A stretch of 6,769 nucleotides of DNA, taken from the NCBI GenBank assembly GCA_017462445.1, contig JAFTRB010000053.1, forward strand, positions 1 to 6,769. The letters are read 5' to 3'. The notes under the pieces were generated by a model. The model ran no database searches and had not been told where the DNA came from. It saw nothing but the letters and a program-made list of their open reading frames with translations. A program made the position numbers and the translations under genes. Positions 1 to 5,907 of this stretch are shown here, piece by piece; the first letter of the stretch is position 1, and each line of letters starts with the position of its first letter. This stretch comes from Clostridia bacterium (GTDB taxonomy: Bacteria; Bacillota_A; Clostridia; Oscillospirales; CAG-272).

Positions 1-49
1 CATATACGCCTGTTGGTCGTAAACGTCGCTTTCTGCTCTAAATCAAGCT

Positions 50-65
50 AGCCCCGAAAGGCGCT
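50..65 (+). other. Small hairpin with GAAA loop
   Basis: AGCCCC (50-55) pairs with GGCGCT (60-65) around a GAAA loop (56-59), with one internal C·C mismatch (53/62). There is no T-run directly after it on either strand, so it is not a typical rho-independent terminator. It could belong to a structured transcript or 3' end extending in from outside the window. I could not match it to a known RNA family. Confidence 0.3.
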
Positions 66-71
66 TCGCAC

Positions 72-131
72 TAAGAATACAGATTTTTGCATTTAACCTT
101 CGCTTTTTATCCCGTTTTATCGGTATTCTTA
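72..131. repeat. 9-bp perfect inverted repeat with 42-bp loop
   Basis: TAAGAATAC at 72-80 is the exact reverse complement of GTATTCTTA at 123-131, with 42 AT-rich bases between. A shorter CCG/CGG stem lies inside, close to the right arm. The arms could close an RNA stem in the 3' untranslated region of trkH, or be a bidirectional terminator-like or protein-binding element. Function is unknown, and chance remains possible for a short repeat in AT-rich DNA. Confidence 0.35.
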
Positions 132-189
132 ATGACTCAGCTCCTTTTGTGTCGTGAAAACTGTGTTACGCTATTGCTTTTTTATGACA

Positions 190-1698
190 TCAGGTCTTCT
201 TCCAGGTGACAGGAGCGAAGAGAATGAGCATCGGGAACAGCTCAAGTCTTCCTGCCAGCATATCGAAGATCAGGACAAGTTTGGATAGGGGAGAGAAGAA
301 TGCGAAGTTTTGCGTTGGGCCGACCATATCAAGGCCGGGACCTACATTGTTCAGAGTCGTAGTAACGGCTGTGAAGTTAGTAACCAGCTTGCTTCCGTCC
401 TGAAGAATGTACTCATACGGGTCGAAGGACAGGAGAATTATAGAGGAGGCGAAAATAAGCACGAAGGTAATTATATAGGCGTTTACCGTTCGTATGACCT
501 CGCGCTCGACTGGCCTGCCATCGATGTTGATCCGCTTGACCTGGTTGGGGCGGATCTGGCTTGAAAGCTCGCGGAACATACCCTTGATGAGAATGACTAT
601 TCTCGAGACCTTGATACCGCCCGCTGTTGAGCCTGCGCAGCCGCCGATAAACATCAGAATTGTAATAACCGTCAGCGCAAGGATTGGCCAGGCGTTGAAG
701 TCAACCGTAGCAAAGCCGGTAGTAGAGATTATGGAAACTACCGTAAAGGCTGCGTGCCTGATTGCCTCGCCGAGGCTGGCTCCACCCACCGATTGGGTAA
801 GGAAGATGTTTAGCGAGACGGTGACAATTGCCGTGGCAACGATAATCAGGAATATCCTGACCTCGGAGTTGAACGCCTCGCGGAACTTGAGGCGCAGGAT
901 AAGGTAGTAGGTGTTAAAGTTTATAGAGAAGAGGAACATTCCTACCGTACAGACGATCTGAACGAAGGGGCTGAAGGAGAGTATTGAGTCTGGCTTGACG
1001 CCAAAGCCTCCCGTTCCCGCGGTGCTGAAGGCGGTGCAGAGAGCTTCAAAGACCCCCATCTTGTATTTTGCATCACTCCCAACAACATTATCAAAAAGGA
1101 GGGTGATAAACAAAATCATGGTCATCACGAAGTAGATGAAATAGAGAATTATTGCCGTTTTTCTGACACGGGGTACCAGCTTTGATACGGTGGGACCCGG
1201 GGACTCCGCCTTCATAATATGCATATTCTCAGCACCCGAGAGGGGGAGAATTGCCATCACGAAGACAAGCACGCCCATACCTCCAACCCAGTTGGTGAAG
1301 CTGCGCCAGATAACCATGGCATGGGGCATATTCGTAAGCTGATTGCCCGAGAGGATGGAGGAGCCTGTGGTGGTAAAGCCCGACACCGTCTCAAAGAGGG
1401 CATCTATGTAATTGGGAATAGAGCCGGAAAAAACGAAGGGAAGCGCGCCAAAGAGGGACATAACTATCCAGGAGAGGGATACTATTACAAGTCCGTCCTT
1501 TGCCAGGAGCTTCTTGTTTTGTGGCTTCAGCCTGCTCAGTATAAAGCCACACAGCACGCAGAGCGCCGCCGTGCCAAGAGCAGAGAGGAGGGCTGTCCAC
1601 TCAAAATAGCAGATAGCGGTTATCGCGGGCACAGCCAGAAACAGCGCCTCGAAGATAAGCACCTGCCCGAGAGTGTAGCCTATCATTTTATAATTCAT
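190..1698 (-). CDS. trkH: Trk/Ktr-type potassium uptake protein, membrane subunit TrkH
   Basis: This is the membrane subunit of a Trk/Ktr K+ uptake system (502 aa; E. coli TrkH is 483). It should form a cytoplasmic-membrane pathway for K+ and partner with TrkA, encoded just upstream. The protein is strongly hydrophobic throughout and shows the four pore-loop repeats of the SKT superfamily: FTTTG near residues 108-112, FSTAGTGGF near 224-232, STTGF near 325-329 and TTTLNNVGPG near 446-455, each supplying a filter glycine. A GGCAGSTAGGIK segment (352-363) and the C-terminal GRLELFP motif (483-489) are also typical. ATG at 1698 is chosen because a TGAGG ribosome binding site lies 7 bases before it, overlapping the trkA stop. 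The gap to trkA is only 9 bp, so the two are almost certainly co-transcribed. The gene appears intact. Family assignment is secure; whether the system is K+/H+ or Na+ coupled cannot be read from sequence. Confidence 0.95.
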   Translation of the reverse strand: MNYKMIGYTLGQVLIFEALFLAVPAITAICYFEWTALLSALGTAALCVLCGFILSRLKPQNKKLLAKDGLVIVSLSWIVMSLFGALPFVFSGSIPNYIDALFETVSGFTTTGSSILSGNQLTNMPHAMVIWRSFTNWVGGMGVLVFVMAILPLSGAENMHIMKAESPGPTVSKLVPRVRKTAIILYFIYFVMTMILFITLLFDNVVGSDAKYKMGVFEALCTAFSTAGTGGFGVKPDSILSFSPFVQIVCTVGMFLFSINFNTYYLILRLKFREAFNSEVRIFLIIVATAIVTVSLNIFLTQSVGGASLGEAIRHAAFTVVSIISTTGFATVDFNAWPILALTVITILMFIGGCAGSTAGGIKVSRIVILIKGMFRELSSQIRPNQVKRINIDGRPVEREVIRTVNAYIITFVLIFASSIILLSFDPYEYILQDGSKLVTNFTAVTTTLNNVGPGLDMVGPTQNFAFFSPLSKLVLIFDMLAGRLELFPMLILFAPVTWKKT

Positions 1699-1707
1699 TT
1701 GTTAGCC

Positions 1708-3078
1708 TCACTTGTGCTTTTCTTCTAACAGGTCGGAGATGTCGCCAAGACCGCTTATAGCTTCGCTGACTACAACCACCGAGTCACCGGGCAGGATTGA
1801 ATCATATCCGCGCGGAGTTATTACCTGCTTGCCGCGCAGGATTGCCGCTATAAGCACATTTCTTCTGAAGCGGAGCTCGGCGAGGGGCTTGCCGACCACG
1901 GGAGAGCCCTCTCTGATGATGAACTCGTAGGCATCAATCTTTCCCTTTATGATTGAATAGAAGGTTTCCATATTGCTTCCGGTGTTCTTGCCCATTGCCC
2001 TTGCGTAGCGGACGATCATATTTGCGGTGATGTTCTTGGGGTAGATTACCGTATCCAGCTCGAGATGACCGATAACATCGTCATAGTCAATTCTCTTGAT
2101 TTTGGTAACAAGCTTGCCGTGGCACTGTCCCTTGGCATAGAGTGAAAGGAAGATGTTCTCCTCGTCCAGGTCCTTGAGAGCCAGGAAGGCGTCGGCGCGA
2201 GCAACTCCCTCCGCCTGCAGAGCTTCCTGCTCACTTGTGTCGGCATTTATAACGGTGACATAGGGGAACTCGGCGCAGAACTCCTCGCAGACCTCGGCAT
2301 CATCGTCAATGACCTTGAGGTTTATGCCTGCCCCCTTGCAGATTGCGCAGAGGTAGTGGGTGATCTCACCGCCACCCACGATAATGGCATCCTTGACCGA
2401 GTCGGTCTTATAATTGATTTTCTTGAAAAAGGCTGCGGCGCGCCTGGGGGAGGCGATGATGGAGATAATATCCTTCGCCTCAAAGACGAAATCGCCCTTG
2501 GTGATGTAGGCGTCATCTCCGCGCTCGGCGGTGCAGAAGAGAATGTCGCACTTGTAGCTAGCCATAACATCGCGTACGGACATACCCACGATGGGGCTAT
2601 CCTCGGGGAGCTTGAACTTTAACAGCTCGACCTTGCCCTTGGCGAAGGTCTCGATGGATATGGCGGAGGGGAAGCGGAGAACACGGGCTATCTCCTCGGC
2701 GGCGGCAAGCTCGGGGTTGATAACCATAGCTAAGCCAAGCTCATTCTTCAGGTAGGATGCCTCGCCGTTGTAGGCAGGGTCGCGCACGCGCGCTATGGTC
2801 TGACAGCTGCCTTCCTTTTTTGCAATAATGCAGCAGAGCAGATTTAACTCGTCGGAGTCGGTGACTGCGATAAGCAGGTCTGCCTCCTTGATGTTTGCCT
2901 CCTGCTGTGTCAGGTGGGAGGCTCCGTTGCCTATGACACCCATCGCATCTATTTTATTTGTGACCATCTTGACCTTTTCGGCAGACATATCGATAACCGT
3001 GATATTATGCCCCTCGGCATTGAGCTGGGATGCCAGGGTTGTGCCAACCTGTCCGCATCCAACGATAATAATGTTCAT
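1708..3078 (-). CDS. trkA: Trk system potassium uptake regulator TrkA (tandem RCK domains)
   Basis: This is the cytosolic nucleotide-binding subunit that gates TrkH. At 456 aa it matches the full-length, two-repeat TrkA architecture (E. coli 458), not the single-repeat KtrA type (about 220 aa). The first Rossmann (RCK_N) domain starts at the N-terminus with GCGQVG at residues 7-12 and an acidic D30 ending beta-2, as expected for NAD(H) binding. An RCK_C domain follows around 145-215. The second RCK_N begins near 230 with VGGGEIT (234-240) and D258, and the second RCK_C spans about 370-455. ATG at 3078 has an AAAGGAG site (3084-3090) 5 bases upstream. It is the first gene of the trkA-trkH operon, behind a strong promoter. 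In several Firmicutes, RCK_C domains of K+ regulators bind c-di-AMP; that is family knowledge and is not shown here. No defect is visible. Confidence 0.95.
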   Translation of the reverse strand: MNIIIVGCGQVGTTLASQLNAEGHNITVIDMSAEKVKMVTNKIDAMGVIGNGASHLTQQEANIKEADLLIAVTDSDELNLLCCIIAKKEGSCQTIARVRDPAYNGEASYLKNELGLAMVINPELAAAEEIARVLRFPSAISIETFAKGKVELLKFKLPEDSPIVGMSVRDVMASYKCDILFCTAERGDDAYITKGDFVFEAKDIISIIASPRRAAAFFKKINYKTDSVKDAIIVGGGEITHYLCAICKGAGINLKVIDDDAEVCEEFCAEFPYVTVINADTSEQEALQAEGVARADAFLALKDLDEENIFLSLYAKGQCHGKLVTKIKRIDYDDVIGHLELDTVIYPKNITANMIVRYARAMGKNTGSNMETFYSIIKGKIDAYEFIIREGSPVVGKPLAELRFRRNVLIAAILRGKQVITPRGYDSILPGDSVVVVSEAISGLGDISDLLEEKHK

Positions 3079-3118
3079 AGACGCTCCTTTCCTCGAGTTA
3101 TCATTTTATATTATTGCT

Positions 3119-3147
3119 ATTGTACAACTTTTTCTTTATTTTGTCAA
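3119..3147 (-). promoter_or_regulatory. Near-consensus sigma-A promoter of trkA-trkH
   Basis: On the minus strand, TTGACA (3147-3142) and TACAAT (3124-3119) are separated by exactly 17 bp. This is a perfect -35 box and a one-mismatch -10 box. Transcription would start near 3112, leaving a leader of roughly 34 bases. That is too short for a ydaO-type c-di-AMP riboswitch, which precedes many Gram-positive K+ transporter genes. Confidence 0.8.
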
Positions 3148-3152
3148 GTCAT

Positions 3153-3198
3153 TTTTGCCGCTGAGTCGGCCCTGCTTTTGCCGCTGAGTGCGCCTTGC
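3153..3198. repeat. Two-copy 23-bp tandem repeat upstream of trkA promoter
   Basis: Two adjacent 23-bp units, 3153-3175 and 3176-3198, agree at 20 of 23 positions. They share TTTTGCCGCTGAGT and a GCC.TGC end. The next bases restart the T-run, so a third copy is only hinted at. The first unit also contains a GCCG/CGGC inverted repeat around CTGAGT (3157-3170), which the swapped CG/GC of the second unit breaks. The array ends 6 bp before the -35 box of trkA, where an operator would lie. Confidence 0.6.
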
Positions 3199-3254
3199 TT
3201 TTTGAAAAACAGCCCATCTGCGCCGCGCTTATGCTCCCTGACGCTCTTGAATAG

Positions 3255-3278
3255 GCAATCCCCTGCTATTGCGTTTTT
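3255..3278 (+). terminator. Weak terminator-like hairpin, plus strand
   Basis: GCAAT (3255-3259) can pair with ATTGC (3268-3272) across an 8-base loop, followed by GTTTTT. The stem is only 5 bp, and there is no plus-strand gene upstream for it to serve, so this is a weak call that may be chance. Confidence 0.15.
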
Positions 3279-3335
3279 CTACTTATTTGAATGTATTACT
3301 TCGGTGACAAGCCCATAAGCTTGCGAAAGACCTTG

Positions 3336-3381
3336 GAAAAATAAAGCGAGCCAGCGAAGCGTGAATTGTAATCGCTTTTTT
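3336..3381 (-). terminator. Possible terminator of the AraC-type gene
   Basis: AAAGCGA (3343-3349) and TCGCTTT (3372-3378) form a 7-bp perfect inverted repeat with a 22-base loop. On the minus strand it is followed by ATTTTT, as expected for a terminator about 60 bases after the AraC-type stop codon. The plus strand also has a T-run (3376-3381), so it could act in both directions. The long loop and modest GC content weaken the call. Confidence 0.35.
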
Positions 3382-3438
3382 GTAGAAATTAACACGCACC
3401 AGGCTTACGATAACGAAAATGACAACTTCTGCTTACAT

Positions 3439-4395
3439 TTATCCCTGCTTGCTCTTTCGCATAGCCAGGGGGGTTACTCCATAACGCTCACGGAACAGGC
3501 GGTGGAAGTAGGACTGGTTATCATAGCTGACGGCACTGATGATTTCGCCTATTGAGAGGTCGGTGCCAAGGAGCATTTCCTTTGCCTTTTTCAGCCTGAC
3601 CTCTATCAAAAGCTCCTTGAAGCTTTTCCCAAGAGAGTTTTTTATCAGCCGTGAAAGATATGGCTCGGTCAGATAGAGCCTGTCGGCAAGATCGGTAAGG
3701 GAGGCGGTGCGGTAATTTTCCTCGATGTAGGAGAGAATGGCTATCGTCCTTTTTTCCGCCTTGTCCTCCGGGATACTTCCGCCCAAGAGGCTTGCGCCCC
3801 TCTGCTTTGAGAGGCAGGAGAGCAAGAGGGCAACCGTTGCCTCCATTATCGCCCTGTCGCCGTCAGGCTCGGTAAGCTCGATCAGAAGATTTTCAATCAG
3901 GTTTTGAGTTCTGTTTCTTCCGCCTGAGGCAAAGTGGAAATACATCGGCTCGCCACCCGCCTTACCGTTCTCGCGGAAAAAGGGAGAGAAGACGGTTTCG
4001 CTCATCTTCGGTATAAGCGAGGCGATAAAGCCGTCGGACATAATTATATTTACTCCGATATCGCTTTCCTTTGCCCTCTCGATGGAGTGCGAGATATGCT
4101 TGTTCATAAGCAGGATATCTCCCTCGCCAAGGCATATTCTTTCGCCCTCCACGGTATGGCATATCTCTCCCGAGAGGACGATCATCATCTCTACATAGTT
4201 GTGCCTGTGGCGTGGGAAGGCGGTAAAGCGGGTGTGAGTCCTGACGCTGATTCCGCCGCTGCCGTGCAGACGCGCCTCGTTTATGACGAAATCCTCGCTT
4301 GTGGAGTAGAGCCTTCTGTCCAGGCTCTCGCCACCCAATATGCGGCTTTCCTCCTGGCTCATTTTAGCCAGCTTTTCAATCAGCTCTCGCTTCAT
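3439..4395 (-). CDS. AraC-family transcriptional regulator, probable L-rhamnose operon regulator
   Basis: This 318-aa protein has the AraC/XylS layout of a sugar-responsive regulator. The N-terminal cupin-like sensor covers about residues 45-115, with FPRHRHNYVEM (60-70) and LGEGDILLMNKHISHS (89-104). A variable linker follows, then the C-terminal double helix-turn-helix domain from about 217. The first recognition helix lies around 232-252 (LTDLADRLYLTEPYLSRL). The second unit, around 281-312, carries the family signature SYFHRLFRERYGVTPLAMRK. The ATG at 4395 is preferred because AGGAGG (4400-4405) lies 4 bases before it. An in-frame extension to TTG 4440 would run through the predicted promoter of the gene itself. 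It diverges from rhaB, an arrangement typical of local activators, so control of rhaBA is likely. Its ligand is inferred only from that context, and I cannot say whether it is RhaR- or RhaS-like. Confidence 0.88.
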   Translation of the reverse strand: MKRELIEKLAKMSQEESRILGGESLDRRLYSTSEDFVINEARLHGSGGISVRTHTRFTAFPRHRHNYVEMMIVLSGEICHTVEGERICLGEGDILLMNKHISHSIERAKESDIGVNIIMSDGFIASLIPKMSETVFSPFFRENGKAGGEPMYFHFASGGRNRTQNLIENLLIELTEPDGDRAIMEATVALLLSCLSKQRGASLLGGSIPEDKAEKRTIAILSYIEENYRTASLTDLADRLYLTEPYLSRLIKNSLGKSFKELLIEVRLKKAKEMLLGTDLSIGEIISAVSYDNQSYFHRLFRERYGVTPLAMRKSKQG

Positions 4396-4399
4396 ATAG

Positions 4400-4405
4400 C
4401 CTCCT
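4400..4405 (-). promoter_or_regulatory. Ribosome binding site deciding the AraC-type start
   Basis: AGGAGG on the minus strand sits 4 bases before ATG 4395. Upstream in-frame candidates (ATG 4434, TTG 4440) have no such site and overlap or lie upstream of the predicted -10 box, so translation should begin at 4395. Confidence 0.75.
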
Positions 4406-4412
4406 GCATAAC

Positions 4413-4498
4413 ATTTTTGTTCTAATTTTAACATAACCAAAGCCCAAAATCAATAGAAAAGGTTAAATTCGGACTGTTTTTATAATAATTTTCGTTCT
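4413..4498. repeat. Pair of 11-bp direct repeats in the divergent control region
   Basis: ATTTTTGTTCT (4413-4423) and ATTTTCGTTCT (4488-4498) differ at one base and lie 75 bp apart start to start. One covers the predicted transcription start of the regulator. The other abuts the -35 box of rhaB, a position typical for an AraC-family activator half-site. This is a candidate operator pair only; the sequence is AT-rich, so chance is not excluded. Confidence 0.35.
4425..4453 (-). promoter_or_regulatory. Promoter of the AraC-type regulator (extended -10)
   Basis: On the minus strand, TTGATT (4453-4448) and TAAAAT (4430-4425) are 17 bp apart, and a TGT directly precedes the -10 box, giving an extended -10 element. 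The start point would fall near 4418, about 22 bases before ATG 4395. Confidence 0.65.
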
Positions 4499-4526
4499 TG
4501 CTAGATATATAATTATATGATATTAT
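4498..4526 (+). promoter_or_regulatory. Promoter of rhaB-rhaA
   Basis: TTGCTA (4498-4503) and TATTAT (4521-4526) are 17 bp apart, each close to the sigma-A consensus. The start point would be near 4533, giving a leader of about 58 bases before rhaB. A perfect TATAAT also lies at 4508-4513, but nothing resembling a -35 box stands 17 bp before it; it would need an activator. Confidence 0.6.
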
Positions 4527-4575
4527 TAAAGTAGCACAAAATGGCGCAATGGAACAATCGAACAACGAATAATTG

Positions 4576-4582
4576 AAAGGAG
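4576..4582 (+). promoter_or_regulatory. Ribosome binding site deciding the rhaB start
   Basis: AAAGGAG lies 9 bases before ATG 4592. An in-frame TTG at 4583 directly abuts this site and is too close to be used, so the first codon is the ATG. The same AAAGGAG with the same 9-base spacing precedes rhaA. Confidence 0.8.
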
Positions 4583-4591
4583 TTGGAGGAT

Positions 4592-5905
4592 ATGAAATAT
4601 TATCTTGCCATCGACATTGGCGCATCCAGCGGAAGGCATATTGTCGGTTGGATGGCTGACGGCGCGCTTAAGACCGAGGAGGTCTACCGCTTCTGGAACG
4701 GAATGGACACGGTCGACGGACACCTGGTCTGGGATACCGACAGGCTTTTCTCTGAGGTTAAGACCGGCATTGCCGAGGCGTTCAAGCGCTTCCCCGCGAT
4801 AGAGAGTCTCTCTATTGACACCTGGGGAGTTGACTATGTTCTTATGAAGGGAGCCGAGGAGGTCAAGCCCACATACGCATACCGTGATGCGAGGGTTGAC
4901 GAGTCTATTCCCGCGGTACACGAGCTTATTCCCTTCGAGACACTTTACAGCCGTACAGGCATTATGTTCAACAAGTTCAACAGTATATACCAGCTCTACC
5001 GTGACAAGATGGACGGCAGGCTGGAGGGTGTTACCGATTGGCTTATGATACCCGAATATCTTATGTATAAGCTCACCGGCAACAAGGTCAAGGAGTTTAC
5101 CAACGCAACTACGGCAGGGCTTATCAACGCGGATACCCTTGCCTTTGATGACTACATCTTTGATACTCTGGGGCTTCCCGAGGCTCTTAAGGCGAAGGTT
5201 TACCAGCCCGGCACAACCGTCGGATATCTTCTCCCTGATGTACAGGCGGAGGTAGGCGGCAATCTTGAGGTCGTCCTTTGCGCTACCCACGATACAGGCA
5301 GCGCGGTTGAGGCAATCGAGATGCAGACCGATGCGCCCTATGTTTCCTCCGGAACTTGGTCGCTCCTTGGAGTAAAAACCCCCAAGGCTATCACCGATGA
5401 CAGGTCCCGTCTCTCCGGCTATTCCAACGAGGGTGGCGTGGGCTACAACCGCTATCAGAAGAATATCACGGGAATGTGGATCATCCAGAGCCTCCGCCGC
5501 GAGCTTTGCCCCGATGCAGGCTGGGATGATATCGTCGAGCTTGCCAAGGCGAGCAGCTACACCGAGGTCTTTGATGTAAACGATGATGCATTTATGGCGC
5601 CCGAGAGCATGAAGGATGCCATAATCGAGTATCAGCGCGCAAGCGGAAAGGCTGTTCCCGTTACCCCCGGCGATCTCTTCAACGCGGCTTATGTCAGCCT
5701 CGCTTACGGATACAAGGTGGCTATTGCTGACCTTGAAAGCAATACTGGCAAGACCTATACCGAGCTTTACATAGTCGGCGGCGGCGCGAAGAACGCATAT
5801 CTTAACTCGCTCACCGAGAGCTACACAGGCAAGAGGGTAGTGGCGCTTCCCATTGAGGCTACCGCTATCGGAAATATGATGATACAAATTAAAAGGAGTA
5901 TATAA
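4592..5905 (+). CDS. rhaB: Rhamnulokinase RhaB, C-terminally shortened
   Basis: This FGGY-family sugar kinase phosphorylates L-rhamnulose to L-rhamnulose 1-phosphate in the cytoplasm. From ATG 4592 it encodes 437 aa. Visible family marks are the N-terminal IDIGASSGR (7-15, phosphate-binding), SIDTWGVDYVLM (74-85), YRDAR (97-101), THDTGSAV (232-239) with likely catalytic base D234 (D237 in E. coli as I recall it), SSGTWSLLG (252-260), NEGG (279-282), and the adenosine-site VGGGAKN (395-401) followed by EATAIGN (422-428). Alignment by eye with E. coli RhaB (489 aa) is nearly length-for-length up to VGGG. The protein then ends at IKRSI, about 50 residues early, so the last helices of the C-terminal domain are missing. 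The stop codon (5903-5905) lies just past the rhaA ribosome binding site, leaving no room for the missing part in any frame. Known active-site residues are retained, so activity is possible but uncertain. It is the first gene of rhaB-rhaA. Confidence 0.92.
   Translation: MKYYLAIDIGASSGRHIVGWMADGALKTEEVYRFWNGMDTVDGHLVWDTDRLFSEVKTGIAEAFKRFPAIESLSIDTWGVDYVLMKGAEEVKPTYAYRDARVDESIPAVHELIPFETLYSRTGIMFNKFNSIYQLYRDKMDGRLEGVTDWLMIPEYLMYKLTGNKVKEFTNATTAGLINADTLAFDDYIFDTLGLPEALKAKVYQPGTTVGYLLPDVQAEVGGNLEVVLCATHDTGSAVEAIEMQTDAPYVSSGTWSLLGVKTPKAITDDRSRLSGYSNEGGVGYNRYQKNITGMWIIQSLRRELCPDAGWDDIVELAKASSYTEVFDVNDDAFMAPESMKDAIIEYQRASGKAVPVTPGDLFNAAYVSLAYGYKVAIADLESNTGKTYTELYIVGGGAKNAYLNSLTESYTGKRVVALPIEATAIGNMMIQIKRSI
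5892..5898 (+). promoter_or_regulatory. rhaA ribosome binding site inside the rhaB tail
   Basis: AAAGGAG lies 9 bases before ATG 5908 and is itself translated as part of the last rhaB codons (the KRS stretch). Translation of the two genes is therefore likely coupled. Confidence 0.8.
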
Positions 5906-5907
5906 CT

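Larger units (their letters stand above)
1..189. other. Left-edge region with no assignable gene
   Basis: I see no supportable gene here. The three plus-strand frames entering from the left edge close at TAA 20-22, TAA 39-41 and TAG 49-51, so at most a few C-terminal codons of a neighbouring plus-strand gene could be present. A minus-strand ATG sits at 1-3 without a convincing ribosome binding site. The region contains a small hairpin (50-65) and a 9-bp inverted repeat (72-80 and 123-131), listed separately. No clear rho-independent terminator follows trkH, whose stop codon is at 190-192; the T-run at 177-182 is on the plus strand and lacks a stable stem. Confidence 0.5.
3079..3438. other. 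360-bp intergenic region between trkA and araC-type gene
   Basis: No gene is supportable here: the open frames are short, lack ribosome binding sites, or overlap neighbouring genes in another frame. Its right side receives transcription from the AraC-type gene, and its left side carries the trkA promoter. It holds the trkA ribosome binding site and promoter (3084-3147), a 23-bp tandem repeat (3153-3198), a weak hairpin with a T-run (3255-3278), a 5-bp stem at 3308-3323 (CAAGC/GCTTG) without a T-run, and a terminator-like inverted repeat (3336-3381). Confidence 0.6.

Noticed and set aside
141..148. AAAAGGAG on the minus strand after trkH, suggesting a small downstream gene
   Set aside because: No ATG, GTG or TTG follows at a suitable distance; the only nearby frame (ATT start) closes after 8 codons.
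165..185. Possible terminator with GCTATTGC and T-run; the same GCTATTGC precedes a T-run at 3265-3278
   Set aside because: Neither copy has a stable stem oriented for a gene on the matching strand; a shared 8-mer is weak evidence.
1219..1728. A 169-codon plus-strand open frame opposite trkH
   Set aside because: Its translation is polar, low in complexity and unlike any family, while the opposite strand encodes a clear TrkH.
3367..3382. A cre-like (CcpA) sequence, TTGTAATCGCTTTTTT
   Set aside because: It breaks the consensus at several positions, is not near a promoter, and is better explained as part of the terminator-like inverted repeat.
4396..4440. A 15-residue N-terminal extension of the AraC-type protein (TTG 4440 or ATG 4434)
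   Set aside because: It would be read from sequence that forms the -10 box and spacer of the gene's own promoter, and it lacks a ribosome binding site; ATG 4395 has AGGAGG upstream.
4526..5887. A 453-codon open frame on the minus strand opposite rhaB
   Set aside because: It mirrors a gene with clear kinase motifs, starts at a TTG without a ribosome binding site, and its translation shows no recognisable domain. Codon usage of rhaB, which rarely uses codons whose complements are stops, explains the openness.
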